DNA of 64,000 bases from an uncultured Gammaproteobacteria bacterium (GCA_937967995.1 CALBTB010000009.1:62001-126000); one strand, 5' to 3'. Shown: positions 51,040 to 61,275, counted from the first letter of the stretch. Numbers and translations: made by a program. Notes: generated by a model not told the origin, from the letters alone.

Positions 51040-52292
51040 GCATCGACCTGTTTGACGGCCGTTTCAATCTGGCGAGGTTCCTCCAGTTCGTTACCATCTG
51101 CAATACCCAGTTCAGTAAACTTGCGGGCGCCGGGTAATACGCGTGAATCAAAAGAACCAACGGCGCTGTTATAGGACTTGAGACTACTGTCCAGGCTACG
51201 ACCAAGTTTTTGCAGGTGGTTGGCAAATACGCCCAGTCGTTGGTATAGATCTTCACCGACTTTACGAATGACTTCGGCATTTTTTGCCAGTTGTTCCTGC
51301 CGCCAGCCATAAGCAATAGCACGTAACAACGCCACGAAACTGGTGGGTGTAGCCAGAATAACGTGTTGCCGTAACGCATCTTCCAGCAGGTTACGATCCA
51401 CATCCAGTGCGGTACTCAGAAACTGTTCACCGGGAATAAACAAGACAACAAAGTTTGGCGCATTCTTGAACTGTGACCAGTAAGCCTTGCTGGCCAGTTC
51501 GTTAACGCGTTGCCGAACGTTTTTTGCATGACGTTGCAGGTGATGGTTACGTGCCTCGTCGTCCTGTGCCTCAATGGCACTGAGATAAGCATCAAGCGGT
51601 GTTTTTACATCCACAACGATATCACGTTGATCTGGCATACGGACAACCATGTCAGGTCGCATGCGACTGTCTTCATTCTCAACGCTGGTCTGCTGATAAA
51701 AGTCACAGTGTTCGACCATGCCGGCGAGTTCAGCCAGGCGTTTCAATGTCATCTCACCCCATTGACCACGGACTTCAGGTCGTCTTAATGCCGTTACCAG
51801 TGCGCGGGTCTGGTGATGCAGGGCTTCCTGGGTGCGGGTCATGGACTCCAGATGTGAATTCAATGCGCCATACGATTCCTTGCGTTCCTTTTCGATGTTG
51901 TGAATCTGTTTTTCGGTTTTCTCCAGTGCTTCGCGAATCGGCTTGACCAGGTTCTCGATCGATTTCTCGCGTTTTTCAAGATCACTTTGCGCATGGATGT
52001 GAAACTGTTTGAGGTTTTCCGTGGCCAGTTTCAAAAAGGCCTCGTTATTCTGTTGAAGTGCCTGACCAGACAGGGCGTTAAATGTCTCGGCCAGTTGCTT
52101 GCGGGCTTCTTCCAGGGTTTTTATTTTTTCATTGTAGTTACGAATTTCCAGTTCCAGCGTGGTTTTCAACTCGGTGTTCTGGTTTCGTAACTGAGCGAGT
52201 TTGCGCTGGTAAATGATTACACAAGCCAGAATGCCGACGAGTAATCCCCCGCTGGCAGCGGCAGCAAGATATATATAAGTATCAACCGGCAT
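51036..52292 (-). CDS. rmuC: DNA recombination protein RmuC homologue
   Basis: A 418-residue protein with an N-terminal membrane helix (AAAASGGLLVGILACVIIY), a long coiled coil (about residues 30-170) and a nuclease-like C-terminal domain with GQWGEMTLKRLAELAGM, RPDMVVRMPDQRDIVVDVKTPLDAY and YWSQFKNAPNFVVLFIPGE. RmuC limits inversion rearrangements and is implicated in DNA handling at the membrane. It overlaps the phosphatase gene upstream by 11 bases and closes the mtaD-ubiG operon. Confidence 0.93.
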   Translation of the reverse strand: MPVDTYIYLAAAASGGLLVGILACVIIYQRKLAQLRNQNTELKTTLELEIRNYNEKIKTLEEARKQLAETFNALSGQALQQNNEAFLKLATENLKQFHIHAQSDLEKREKSIENLVKPIREALEKTEKQIHNIEKERKESYGALNSHLESMTRTQEALHHQTRALVTALRRPEVRGQWGEMTLKRLAELAGMVEHCDFYQQTSVENEDSRMRPDMVVRMPDQRDIVVDVKTPLDAYLSAIEAQDDEARNHHLQRHAKNVRQRVNELASKAYWSQFKNAPNFVVLFIPGEQFLSTALDVDRNLLEDALRQHVILATPTSFVALLRAIAYGWRQEQLAKNAEVIRKVGEDLYQRLGVFANHLQKLGRSLDSSLKSYNSAVGSFDSRVLPGARKFTELGIADGNELEEPRQIETAVKQVDA

Positions 52293-52992
52293 AGCGATCC
52301 GTGGGTTCTGACCTGTTTTGCAGGGAGGTCAGCAGGGGCAGTAGCGACTGTGGCCGATCAATCGCGGCATCAGCCTGCCAGTTACAGGTATCGTCATTCT
52401 GGCCAATGTAACCGTAGCTGGCGATTACGGTAAACATACCGGCGCGTCTGCCGGCTTCGATATCCCTTTGTGCATCACCAATATACATGGCGTTCGCCGG
52501 TTCCACCTGACATTGCTGGCAGGCATGTAACAACGGAGCCGGGTGTGGTTTTTTTTCCTGTAACGTATCTCCACTGACGACACTGCACGGCCTGCTCGGC
52601 AGTTGTAATGAAGACATCAAAGGTTCGGTTAACCAGCCGGGCTTATTGGTCACGATACCCCATTTGATTTGTTGCGCATCGAGTTCGACAAGACATTCGG
52701 TGATGCCGGTAAAAAGCTGGGTATGCGTCGCCAGATCCTGTTGATAGTAGGCCAGTAATTCCTGACGCAGATCTTCAAACTCCGGGTCACTGTCCGGTAT
52801 ACCAAAGCCCAGCTCGATTAATGCCTTACCGCCATGGGAGACGACCGGGCGTATCTGTTCGAGTTGCAGGGGTTGTTTGTGGTGTGCCACAAGTGTTTTG
52901 TTCAGGGCATCGGCGAGATCCGGTGCAGTATCGGCAAACGTGCCGTCCAGATCAAAAAATACGGCTTTAATTGTGATTTCCTGCATTGGCAC
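52282..52992 (-). CDS. HAD phosphatase, MupP or phosphoglycolate phosphatase
   Basis: A 236-residue HAD phosphatase: motif I VFFDLDGTFADTAPDL, motif II IVTNKPGW, lysine in KKPHPAPLL and motif IV YIGDAQRDIEAGRRAG. The sequence alone fits phosphoglycolate phosphatase (Gph), but the place next to ubiG is that of Pseudomonas MupP, which dephosphorylates N-acetylmuramate 6-phosphate in the cell-wall recycling route. I prefer MupP from context at moderate confidence. Confidence 0.85.
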   Translation of the reverse strand: MPMQEITIKAVFFDLDGTFADTAPDLADALNKTLVAHHKQPLQLEQIRPVVSHGGKALIELGFGIPDSDPEFEDLRQELLAYYQQDLATHTQLFTGITECLVELDAQQIKWGIVTNKPGWLTEPLMSSLQLPSRPCSVVSGDTLQEKKPHPAPLLHACQQCQVEPANAMYIGDAQRDIEAGRRAGMFTVIASYGYIGQNDDTCNWQADAAIDRPQSLLPLLTSLQNRSEPTDRYAG

Positions 52993-53013
52993 CCTGAATA
53001 GCTGCGTCGTTGA

Positions 53014-53733
53014 TCATGCTTCATCCTGTTTCTGGCAATGCATCAGATAATTGACGTCGACATCGAAGCCCAGGCTGTATTTACGTGTGAACGGGTTGTA
53101 AGTCATGCCGGTAATTTCCATGACACTCAGTCCGGATTCCCGTGACCAGTTGGCCAGTTCTGATGGCTTGAGAAATTTTTTATACTCGTGCGTACCTTTT
53201 GGTAACAGCCGTAAGACATATTCGGCGCCGACAATGGCAAACAGGAATGACTTGGGATTGCGATTGATGGTGGAAAGAAAAATATGCCCACCGGGTTTTA
53301 CCAGTTTTGCAATCGCATTGATCGCCGAGGCCGGATTCGGTACGTGTTCAAGCATTTCCAGGCAGGTAACGACATCAAATGACTGTGGATGCGCGGCGGC
53401 GAAATCTTCCACGGTCGATTTGTGATAGTCGACTTTGACGTTTGATTCATGCTGATGCAGGCGTGCCACGGTCAGCGGGGTATCGGCCATGTCGATACCG
53501 GTGACATCGGCACCCCGCAGGGCCATGCTTTCACTCAGAATACCGCCACCACATCCCACGTCCAGAACGCGTTTACCGTTCAGGCCGGCGCGACGATCGA
53601 TATATTCAAGACGTAGTGGATTGATATCATGCAGGGGTTTGAATTCACTTTCCGGATCCCACCAGCGTGCAGCCAGCGCTTCAAATTTGCTGACTTCGTC
53701 GTAGTCGACATTGGCCTTGTTCGTATTTGTCAT
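53014..53733 (-). CDS. ubiG: Ubiquinone biosynthesis O-methyltransferase UbiG
   Basis: A 239-residue SAM-dependent enzyme that performs both O-methylations in ubiquinone synthesis. The start DYDEVSKFEALAARWWDPES and HDINPLRLEYIDRRAGLNG are family signatures; the SAM loop is VLDVGCGGGILSESMA near residue 60 and the post-I acidic residue is in TGIDMAD. It lies 46 bases after mtaD and 21 before the phosphatase gene. Confidence 0.96.
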   Translation of the reverse strand: MTNTNKANVDYDEVSKFEALAARWWDPESEFKPLHDINPLRLEYIDRRAGLNGKRVLDVGCGGGILSESMALRGADVTGIDMADTPLTVARLHQHESNVKVDYHKSTVEDFAAAHPQSFDVVTCLEMLEHVPNPASAINAIAKLVKPGGHIFLSTINRNPKSFLFAIVGAEYVLRLLPKGTHEYKKFLKPSELANWSRESGLSVMEITGMTYNPFTRKYSLGFDVDVNYLMHCQKQDEA

Positions 53734-53779
53734 AGCCCAAGCATAGCGAAATTTCGTCGCGTCGATAAGTACCGTCGAA

Positions 53780-55096
53780 TTAATCCTGTGCCTGAATACG
53801 CGACTGCCATTGCCGGGCGGTATCGGCTAACTCGTTGATATCTAACGTTGTCAGAACCCGGTCCCGCATCAGTAAACGGCCCGCTACCCAGACGTGTGAC
53901 ACATCATTGCGGTTGGCGGAATACACCAGGTGCGTAATGGGTTCATACAACGGCAGTGATTCGATGTTGTCGACTCGAATCGCAAACAGGTCAGCCGCCT
54001 TGTTGCGTTCAATCGAACCGATTGTGTTATCCAGTCCCAGTGCACGTGCAGCATTGATAGTGGCCATACGCAGTATGCTTTGTGCATCACCACTGTCCGC
54101 CCGTTTTGCGACCACCTTGGCCAGCAGCGCAGCACTGCGCATTTCACCAATCATATCCAGGTCGTTGTTACTGGCCACGCCATCCGTGCCGAGTGCCACA
54201 TTGATGCCGGCGTCATGCAATGTCTGCAGCGGACAAAAGCCACTGGCCAGTTTCATATTGGATTCCGGGCAGTGCACCACGTGTGCACCGGTTTGGGCCA
54301 GCAGTTCGATTTCCTGCTCGACGAGTTGCGTCATGTGCACACATAACAGGCGCGGTGTCAGTAAACCAAGCTTATCCAGTCGTTCGATGGGACGTACACC
54401 ATATTGATCCAGCGATTGTTGAATCTCGTCATTTGTTTCATGTAAATGAATATGAATGGGGATATCCAGCTCTTCGGCCAGTGTGGCGATTTTTTGCAAT
54501 GGTTTATCGCTCACGGTATACGGGCCGTGCGGTGCGAACATGGTGGTAATCAGGGAATGATTGTGCAACTGGTCATGCAGTTGCAGGCCCTTTTGCAGAT
54601 AATCCTGTGCATCCTGCGCATAGGCAGACGGAAAGTCTATCGTGATCAGACCGATCACGGCGCGCATGCCACTGTGTTCCACGGCACGGGCGGTACTCTC
54701 CGGAAAAAAGTACATGTCGGCAAAACAGGTAACACCACCACGAATCATTTCTGCACAGGCCAGCAGGCTACCATCGAACACAAACTCGTTGCTGACCCAT
54801 TTCGCTTCGGCCGGCCAGATATGATCCTGCAGCCAGGTCATCAATGGCAGGTCATCGGCATAACCACGTAGCAGGTTCATAGCGGCGTGGGTATGCGCAT
54901 TGATGAGTCCGGGAGCGAGAATATGTTGATCAAGAACCGTGTGGGACTGGGCCTGGTAATTTTTTTCGACATCCGTTGTGGGAAGGATGTCAACGATGCG
55001 ACCATCATGAATGATGACGCTATGATCCTGCCAGACGGTGTCGGCAGGTTCGACAGGAATGATCCAGCGTGCATCAATACGGGTATCCACTTGCAT
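53780..55096 (-). CDS. mtaD: 5-methylthioadenosine/S-adenosylhomocysteine deaminase
   Basis: A 438-residue amidohydrolase (TRZ/ATZ family). The metal motif LINAHTHAAMNLLRG is near residue 65, HLHETNDE near 220, HCPESNMKLASG near 300 and the final aspartate in LGTDGVASNNDLD near 320. It deaminates methylthioadenosine to methylthioinosine; in Pseudomonas this feeds a salvage path that ends with MtnA. ATG at 55096 is chosen; the open frame to 55243 runs through the start of the divergent mtnA. Confidence 0.92.
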   Translation of the reverse strand: MQVDTRIDARWIIPVEPADTVWQDHSVIIHDGRIVDILPTTDVEKNYQAQSHTVLDQHILAPGLINAHTHAAMNLLRGYADDLPLMTWLQDHIWPAEAKWVSNEFVFDGSLLACAEMIRGGVTCFADMYFFPESTARAVEHSGMRAVIGLITIDFPSAYAQDAQDYLQKGLQLHDQLHNHSLITTMFAPHGPYTVSDKPLQKIATLAEELDIPIHIHLHETNDEIQQSLDQYGVRPIERLDKLGLLTPRLLCVHMTQLVEQEIELLAQTGAHVVHCPESNMKLASGFCPLQTLHDAGINVALGTDGVASNNDLDMIGEMRSAALLAKVVAKRADSGDAQSILRMATINAARALGLDNTIGSIERNKAADLFAIRVDNIESLPLYEPITHLVYSANRNDVSHVWVAGRLLMRDRVLTTLDINELADTARQWQSRIQAQD

Positions 55097-55161
55097 GGCG
55101 CACAGTGTCTGACAACCATTTAGCGCTTGCAAGTGTTTATTCAATTCAAGACAATCGCGCC

Positions 55162-56214
55162 ATGTCTGAACAACATGACACCATTCGCGCAATTCAATGG
55201 CAGGACGATCATCTGTTGCTGCTCGATCAGCGTCGTCTACCACATGAAGAAAGCTGGCTGAGTTGTCGGAACATCACGCAAACCGCCGATGCGATTCGAC
55301 AGATGGTGGTAAGAGGTGCACCGGCAATCGGCATCACGGCGGCGTACGGAATCGTCATGGCGGCAAGACATCATTATCAACAGGATGCGAATAACTGGAA
55401 GTCGGCACTCGCGGAAGATTTGCAAACATTGGCACAGGCACGTCCCACGGCAGTTAACCTGGCCTGGGCTATTCATCGCATGCAAAGCGTGATCGATGCG
55501 GTGCAGGGTGATCCGTTTGAACCGCTGTTAAACGCAGCCAGGCAGATACATGAAGCTGACCTGCAGGCCAACCTGAAAATGGGCGCGTATGGCGCTTCAC
55601 TAATAAAAGATAAACTGTCGCGCAGTGTGATAACGCATTGCAATACCGGTTCACTGGCGACGGGTGGTTATGGTACGGCACTGGGTGTGATTCGGCATGC
55701 CTTCGCTGATGGCAAGATCAGCCAGGTGTATGCGGGTGAAACCCGGCCCTGGTTTCAGGGTGCTCGCCTTACCGCCTGGGAATTAATTCATGATGACATT
55801 CCCGTGCAGTTATTTACGGAAGGCGCGGCTGCCAGCCTGATGAAACAGCAACGGCCCGGCTGGGTGATCGTGGGCGCGGATCGCGTCGCGGCGAATGGGG
55901 ATGTGGCCAACAAGATTGGTACTTACAACCTGGCGGTGCTGGCGCGCCAGCATGGCGTGAAATTCATGGTTGTGGCGCCGTGGAGTACGGTGGATATGCA
56001 GATCGAAACGGGCGATGACATTCCCATCGAGTTTCGTGAGCAACAGGAAGTCCTGCAGTGGGGCAACGAACGCTTCGCCCCGACCCGGGCGCAGGCCTGG
56101 AATCCGGTGTTCGATGTGACACCCGCGTCCCTGATCGATGCATTTGTCAGCGAGCGCGGTATCATTGAGCAGCCGAATGCACAAAAAATGCTGGCTATGT
56201 CCAAAAAGTCCTGA
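55162..56214 (+). CDS. mtnA: Methylthioribose-1-phosphate isomerase
   Basis: A 350-residue isomerase of the methionine salvage pathway, related to eIF2B alpha. RAIQWQDDHLLLLDQRRLP at the start, MVVRGAPAIGITAAYG near residue 50, THCNTGSLATGGYGTALG near 160 with the active cysteine, GADRVAANGDVANKIGTY near 240 are all present. It is divergent from mtaD (65 bases between), so both may share regulation. Confidence 0.95.
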   Translation: MSEQHDTIRAIQWQDDHLLLLDQRRLPHEESWLSCRNITQTADAIRQMVVRGAPAIGITAAYGIVMAARHHYQQDANNWKSALAEDLQTLAQARPTAVNLAWAIHRMQSVIDAVQGDPFEPLLNAARQIHEADLQANLKMGAYGASLIKDKLSRSVITHCNTGSLATGGYGTALGVIRHAFADGKISQVYAGETRPWFQGARLTAWELIHDDIPVQLFTEGAAASLMKQQRPGWVIVGADRVAANGDVANKIGTYNLAVLARQHGVKFMVVAPWSTVDMQIETGDDIPIEFREQQEVLQWGNERFAPTRAQAWNPVFDVTPASLIDAFVSERGIIEQPNAQKMLAMSKKS

Positions 56215-56299
56215 ATTTTAACCAAGCATTTGCTGCCAGCCGCCCGTACCCGGCCTTTGAGGGACTTTTCGAATGATGCCGTGTGGCCCACTGCTGTGG

Positions 56300-56305
56300 T
56301 ATAAT
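56300..56305 (+). promoter_or_regulatory. Probable -10 element of the gyrA promoter
   Basis: A perfect TATAAT lies in the 178-base gap between mtnA and gyrA, 88 bases before the gyrA ATG. A weak -35 can be drawn 17 bases upstream. The remainder of the gap has GC-rich sequence with no clear terminator. Confidence 0.45.
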
Positions 56306-56392
56306 CCGGCCTTCACGTGCTCTGAGATGGCAGACTGCAATGAGCACTTATACCAAATATAAAGATTAAACGAACGAGCCCAGACAGCGCCA

Positions 56393-58948
56393 ATGGCTGA
56401 ATTTGCCAAAGAAGTTTTACCCATCAACATCGAAGAGGAGATGCGCCAGTCCTATCTGGACTACGCCATGTCCGTCATTGTCGGTCGCGCCCTGCCGGAC
56501 GTGCGCGATGGACTCAAACCGGTGCACCGTCGCGTGCTTTATGCCATGCGCGAACTCGGTAACGACTGGAACCGCCCCTATAAAAAATCCGCCCGCGTGG
56601 TGGGTGATGTCATCGGTAAATACCATCCGCACGGTGATGCGGCTGTGTACGACACCATCGTGCGTATGGCGCAGCCGTTTTCACTGCGCTACATGCTGGT
56701 GGACGGGCAGGGTAACTTTGGCTCGGTTGATGGTGACGCCCCGGCGGCCATGCGCTACACCGAAGTGCGCATGGCGCGCATCGCGCATGAACTACTCGCT
56801 GATATCGATCGCGAAACCGTCGACTTTGTCGCCAACTATGACGAAACCGAACAGGAACCGGAAATTCTGCCGGCCCGCATCCCGAATCTGCTGGTTAACG
56901 GCTCGGCAGGTATTGCGGTGGGCATGGCCACCAATATTCCGCCACACAACCTGACTGAAATTATCAACGGTTGCCTGGCCGTTATTGATACACCGGAAAT
57001 TTCCATTGTTGATCTCATGCAGATCATTCCCGGCCCGGATTTTCCTACCGCCGGCATTATCAATGGTGCGCGGGGTATTGCCGAAGCCTATGCAACCGGA
57101 CGCGGACGCATTTATGTGCGTGCACGTACCGAGATCGAAGAAGATCCCAAATCGAGTAAACAGACCATTGTCATCACGGAATTGCCTTACCAGGTCAACA
57201 AGGCGCGGCTGATTGAACGCATCGCCGAGCTGGTCAAAGATAAAAAAATCGACGGCATCGCCAGTAACGGTTTGCGCGATGAATCCGACAAGGATGGCAT
57301 GCGTGTGGTGATTGAACTGCGTCGTGGTGAATCCGCCGATGTGATGATCAACAACCTGTATCAGCATACCCAGTTACAGACAGTGTTCGGTATCAACATG
57401 GTGGCGCTGGTCGATGGCCAGCCGCGATTACTGAACATCAAGCAGATCCTGGAAGCCTTTATTCGGCATCGTCGTGAAGTGGTCACACGTCGTACGGTTT
57501 ACGACTTACGCAAGGCACGCGAACGTGCCCATATTCTCGAAGGCCTGGCCATTGCCCTGGCCAACATCGACGAAATCATTGCCATGATCAAGGCAGCAGC
57601 CTCACCGGCAGAAGCAAAAGAAAAACTCATGGCAACACCCTGGGGCCCGGGTGTGGTGACACAGATGCTGGAACGGGCCGGAGCCGAAGCATCACGGCCG
57701 GAAGGCTTGTCTGACGAATTTGGTCTGGTCAACGGAAAATATAACCTGTCGGATGCGCAGGCACAGGCGATTCTGGATATGCGTTTGCATCGCCTGACCG
57801 GACTGGAGCAGGACAAGATTATCAAGGAGTACGAGGAATTCCTCGCCAGGATTGCCGACCTGCTCGATATTCTCAATTCTGCCGATCGCCTCATGCAGGT
57901 AATTCGTGATGAGCTGACTGAAATTCGTGATCAATACGGTGATGAACGGCGAACAGAAATTATTGCCAGCCAGGAAGACCTGACCATTGAAGATCTCATT
58001 ACCGAAGAAGACGTGGTGGTCACCCTGTCACATGAAGGTTATGCCAAGTCACAACCGTTAACGGCATATGCGGCACAGCGACGTGGTGGTAAAGGCAAGG
58101 CGGCAACCTCGGTGAAGGAAGAAGACTTTATCGACAAGCTGTTTGTCGTCAACACCCATGACACGATTCTGTGTTTCTCCAACATCGGCAAGGTGTACTG
58201 GCTGAAAGTTTACGAACTGCCACAGGCCGGTCGTACGGCGCGTGGTAAACCCATCGTCAACCTGTTACCGCTAAGTGAAGGCGAGCGCATTAATGAAATG
58301 TTGCCGATTCGCGAATATAGCGAAGACATGTTTGTGTTTTTCTGTACGCAAAACGGCACCGTTAAGAAAACACCGCTCAAGGATTTTTCACGGCCGCGTT
58401 CATCCGGCATTATTGCCATCGAAATGCGAGCAGGCGATCACCTGGTCGGTGTGGAACTGACGTCTGGCGATCAGGACGTGATTCTGTTCAGCAGCAGTGG
58501 CAAGGCGATTCGCTTCAATGAAAAGGATGTGCGCCCGATGGGACGTAATGCGGTCGGTGTCAGGGGTATCAAGCTGGGTGAAAATCACAAGGTGATTTCA
58601 CTCATCCAGGCCAATGAAGGTTATGTGCTGACGGCAACGGAAAACGGTTATGGCAAACGCACGGCGGTATCTGACTATCCGGTACACGGCCGTGGCGGTC
58701 TGGGTGTCATTTCCATTCAGACAACTAAACGTAATGGTCTGGTGACCGGTGCGGAACTGGTGCACGATGGTGACGAAATTATGTTAATTACCAGTGGTGG
58801 AACACTGGTGCGGACCCGTACGGACGAGATTTCCGTGATGGGTCGTAACACACAGGGTGTCAAACTCATCAGTCTGGATGACGATGAAAAACTTTCCGGC
58901 ATTGAGCGCATTGCCTATGTCGAAGCGGAATCCGGGCAGGAAGAATAA
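56393..58948 (+). CDS. gyrA: DNA gyrase subunit A
   Basis: A full-length 851-residue gyrase A. The catalytic tyrosine is in AAMRYTEVRMARIA (Tyr122 equivalent), the coiled-coil and C-gate follow, and the C-terminal beta-pinwheel carries the GyrA box QRRGGKG. In the quinolone-determining region HPHGDAAVYD the residue matching E. coli Ser83 is alanine, while Asp87 is kept; alanine here occurs naturally in some bacteria and can lower fluoroquinolone binding. Upstream of serC as in Pseudomonas. Confidence 0.98.
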   Translation: MAEFAKEVLPINIEEEMRQSYLDYAMSVIVGRALPDVRDGLKPVHRRVLYAMRELGNDWNRPYKKSARVVGDVIGKYHPHGDAAVYDTIVRMAQPFSLRYMLVDGQGNFGSVDGDAPAAMRYTEVRMARIAHELLADIDRETVDFVANYDETEQEPEILPARIPNLLVNGSAGIAVGMATNIPPHNLTEIINGCLAVIDTPEISIVDLMQIIPGPDFPTAGIINGARGIAEAYATGRGRIYVRARTEIEEDPKSSKQTIVITELPYQVNKARLIERIAELVKDKKIDGIASNGLRDESDKDGMRVVIELRRGESADVMINNLYQHTQLQTVFGINMVALVDGQPRLLNIKQILEAFIRHRREVVTRRTVYDLRKARERAHILEGLAIALANIDEIIAMIKAAASPAEAKEKLMATPWGPGVVTQMLERAGAEASRPEGLSDEFGLVNGKYNLSDAQAQAILDMRLHRLTGLEQDKIIKEYEEFLARIADLLDILNSADRLMQVIRDELTEIRDQYGDERRTEIIASQEDLTIEDLITEEDVVVTLSHEGYAKSQPLTAYAAQRRGGKGKAATSVKEEDFIDKLFVVNTHDTILCFSNIGKVYWLKVYELPQAGRTARGKPIVNLLPLSEGERINEMLPIREYSEDMFVFFCTQNGTVKKTPLKDFSRPRSSGIIAIEMRAGDHLVGVELTSGDQDVILFSSSGKAIRFNEKDVRPMGRNAVGVRGIKLGENHKVISLIQANEGYVLTATENGYGKRTAVSDYPVHGRGGLGVISIQTTKRNGLVTGAELVHDGDEIMLITSGGTLVRTRTDEISVMGRNTQGVKLISLDDDEKLSGIERIAYVEAESGQEE

Positions 58949-59014
58949 TTGCCGCAAACACGTCCTGATTTAGACTCTCGTATTAATTCGCAAGTAATAG
59001 AAGGTATGAAACGC

Positions 59015-60097
59015 ATGTCACGTTGTTTCAATTTTAGTGCTGGACCGGCCATGTTGCCGACAGCGGTATTGGAAAAAGCACAACAGGAAATGCTGGACTG
59101 GCAGGGTACCGGCATGTCTGTCATGGAGATGAGCCATCGCGGCAAGGAATTCATGAGCATAGCGGCAAAAGCCGAAGCGGATTTGCGCGAATTGCTGGCC
59201 GTTCCGGATGATTATGCCGTGTTGTTTTTACAGGGCGGGGCGACGGCGCAATTCTCGATGGTACCGATGAACCTGCTACGCGGTAAAACCAGTGCCGATT
59301 ACGTCAACACCGGTGCATGGTCTAAAAAGGCCATTGCAGAAGCAAAACAGTATTGTGACGTGAATGTTGTCGCCAGCAGTGAAAACGATAACTTTACGAC
59401 GATTCCGTCTTTCGATACATGGAAACTGGATAAGGATGCGGCCTACCTGCATTACACACCCAATGAAACGATTGGTGGTGTGGAGTTTCACTGGGTTCCC
59501 GATGCCGGCAATGTGCCGCTGGTCGTCGATATGTCGTCAACCATTTTGTCGCGACCGATTGATGTCACGAAGTTCGGGTTGATTTACGCCGGTGCACAGA
59601 AAAATATCGGGCCGGCCGGACTGACACTGGTGATCGTCAGAAAGGATCTGATGGGCACGGTGATAAAAAATACGCCTGGCGTATTTGATTATCAGAAAAT
59701 GGCAGACAATGATTCCATGCTGAACACTCCGCCGACGTATGCCTGGTACCTGGCCGGGCTGGTGTTTGACTGGATCAAACAGCAAGGTGGTTTATCCGCC
59801 ATGGCAGACATCAACAAACGTAAGGCTGACAAGTTGTATGCAGCGATTGATGATTCCGCGTTCTATGCCAATCCGGTAGAAAAACAAAGCCGCTCCTGGA
59901 TGAATGTCCCGTTTACGCTGGCGAGTGATGAACTCGATAAAACATTTCTCGAAGAGGCAGACACGCAGGGACTCAAAACCCTCAAAGGGCATCGTTCGGT
60001 CGGTGGTATGCGCGCCAGTATCTATAACGCCATGCCGGAAGCCGGTGTTGATGCGCTGATTGAATTTATGAATGAGTTTGAAAAACGTTACGGGTAA
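59015..60097 (+). CDS. serC: Phosphoserine aminotransferase
   Basis: A 360-residue class V aminotransferase for serine and pyridoxal 5'-phosphate synthesis. The start MSRCFNFSAGPAMLP is the family signature; GMSVMEMSHRGKEF is near residue 40, GGATAQFSMVPMNLL near 76, and the PLP lysine is in YAGAQKNIGPAGLT near 197. AGAAGGT precedes the ATG at 59015 by ten bases; 59006 is an alternative. It is followed at once by serA. Confidence 0.96.
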   Translation: MSRCFNFSAGPAMLPTAVLEKAQQEMLDWQGTGMSVMEMSHRGKEFMSIAAKAEADLRELLAVPDDYAVLFLQGGATAQFSMVPMNLLRGKTSADYVNTGAWSKKAIAEAKQYCDVNVVASSENDNFTTIPSFDTWKLDKDAAYLHYTPNETIGGVEFHWVPDAGNVPLVVDMSSTILSRPIDVTKFGLIYAGAQKNIGPAGLTLVIVRKDLMGTVIKNTPGVFDYQKMADNDSMLNTPPTYAWYLAGLVFDWIKQQGGLSAMADINKRKADKLYAAIDDSAFYANPVEKQSRSWMNVPFTLASDELDKTFLEEADTQGLKTLKGHRSVGGMRASIYNAMPEAGVDALIEFMNEFEKRYG

Positions 60098-60100
60098 GTG

Positions 60101-61264
60101 ATGTACAAGATTTTAACACTGAACAATATTTCCCTGGCCGGACTGGAACGACTTCCCAGAGAGCTTTACGAAGTTGCGTCTGAAATCACCCATCCGGATG
60201 CCATCATGCTGCGTTCCTTTAATATGCATGACATGGATATTCCGCCCAGCCTCAAGGCAGTGGCACGGGCCGGCGCGGGTGTGAATAACATTCCGGTTGA
60301 TAAGCTTTCATCACTGGGTATTCCGGTCTTTAACGCACCGGGCGCGAATGCCAATGCCGTCAAGGAACTGGTGCTGGCGGGTATGTTAATCGGCTGTCGT
60401 AACCTGGTGAATGCCTGGCAATATGTGCAGGGCCTGGATGCAGGTGAAGAAGAACTGCATAAACTGGTTGAGGCCGGTAAAAAACAGTTTGCCGGATTTG
60501 AATTACCGGGCAGGACGCTGGGTGTCATCGGTCTTGGTGCAATCGGCCGTAGCGTGGCAAACATGGCACTGGACCTCGGCATGAAAGTGATTGGTTTTGA
60601 TCCCGGCCTGACGGTTGAAGGCGCTTGGCAGCTTTCCGCAAACGTGGAAAAGGCAGCCAGTGTTGAACAGGTGTTCAGCAAGGCGGATTTCATCACCTTT
60701 CATGTGCCGCTCATTGATGCGACGCGTAATCTGGTTAACGCCGATCGCATCAAACTGATGAAGAAGAATGTTGTGATTCTCAACTTTGCACGCGATGGCA
60801 TTGTCGATAATGCGGCGTTACTGGACGCGGTGCGCGAAGAAAAAGTCTATGCCTATGTCAACGATTTCCCCAGCAACAGTTTCAAAGGTCAGCCACGAAT
60901 CTACAGTTTCCCGCATCTGGGTGCCTCGACGACGGAAGCGGAAGACAACTGCGCCATCATGGTCGCTGAGCAATTACGCAATTATCTGGAGAACGGGACG
61001 ATTACCAATTCCGTGAATTTCCCCAACGTCCAGATGGATCGCACTGAAGGCTTCCGCATCTGTATCGTCAACAATAACGTGCCAAATATGCTGGGACAGA
61101 TATCGACGGCGCTGGCCAAACATAACCTGAATATTGTCGATATGCTCAACAAGTCCCGCGCTGACCTGGCCTATACGCTGGTGGATGTAGACCAGGCAAT
61201 TGCGAATAACGTAATATCAGATATCAACAACATCAAAGGTGTTCTGGCGACACGAGCCATATAA
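60101..61264 (+). CDS. serA: D-3-phosphoglycerate dehydrogenase with ACT domain
   Basis: A 387-residue NAD-dependent dehydrogenase, the first enzyme of serine synthesis. AVARAGAGVNNIPVDKLS near residue 60, the cofactor loop GVIGLGAIGRSVANMA near 150, the catalytic Arg in LNFARDGIVD near 234, the His in FPHLGASTTEAEDN near 285, and a C-terminal ACT domain (FRICIVNNNVPNMLGQIS) that probably binds serine. ATG at 60101. Pseudomonas has no serA at this place, so here it completes a serC-serA pair. Confidence 0.95.
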   Translation: MYKILTLNNISLAGLERLPRELYEVASEITHPDAIMLRSFNMHDMDIPPSLKAVARAGAGVNNIPVDKLSSLGIPVFNAPGANANAVKELVLAGMLIGCRNLVNAWQYVQGLDAGEEELHKLVEAGKKQFAGFELPGRTLGVIGLGAIGRSVANMALDLGMKVIGFDPGLTVEGAWQLSANVEKAASVEQVFSKADFITFHVPLIDATRNLVNADRIKLMKKNVVILNFARDGIVDNAALLDAVREEKVYAYVNDFPSNSFKGQPRIYSFPHLGASTTEAEDNCAIMVAEQLRNYLENGTITNSVNFPNVQMDRTEGFRICIVNNNVPNMLGQISTALAKHNLNIVDMLNKSRADLAYTLVDVDQAIANNVISDINNIKGVLATRAI

Positions 61265-61275
61265 CAGACAGACTG

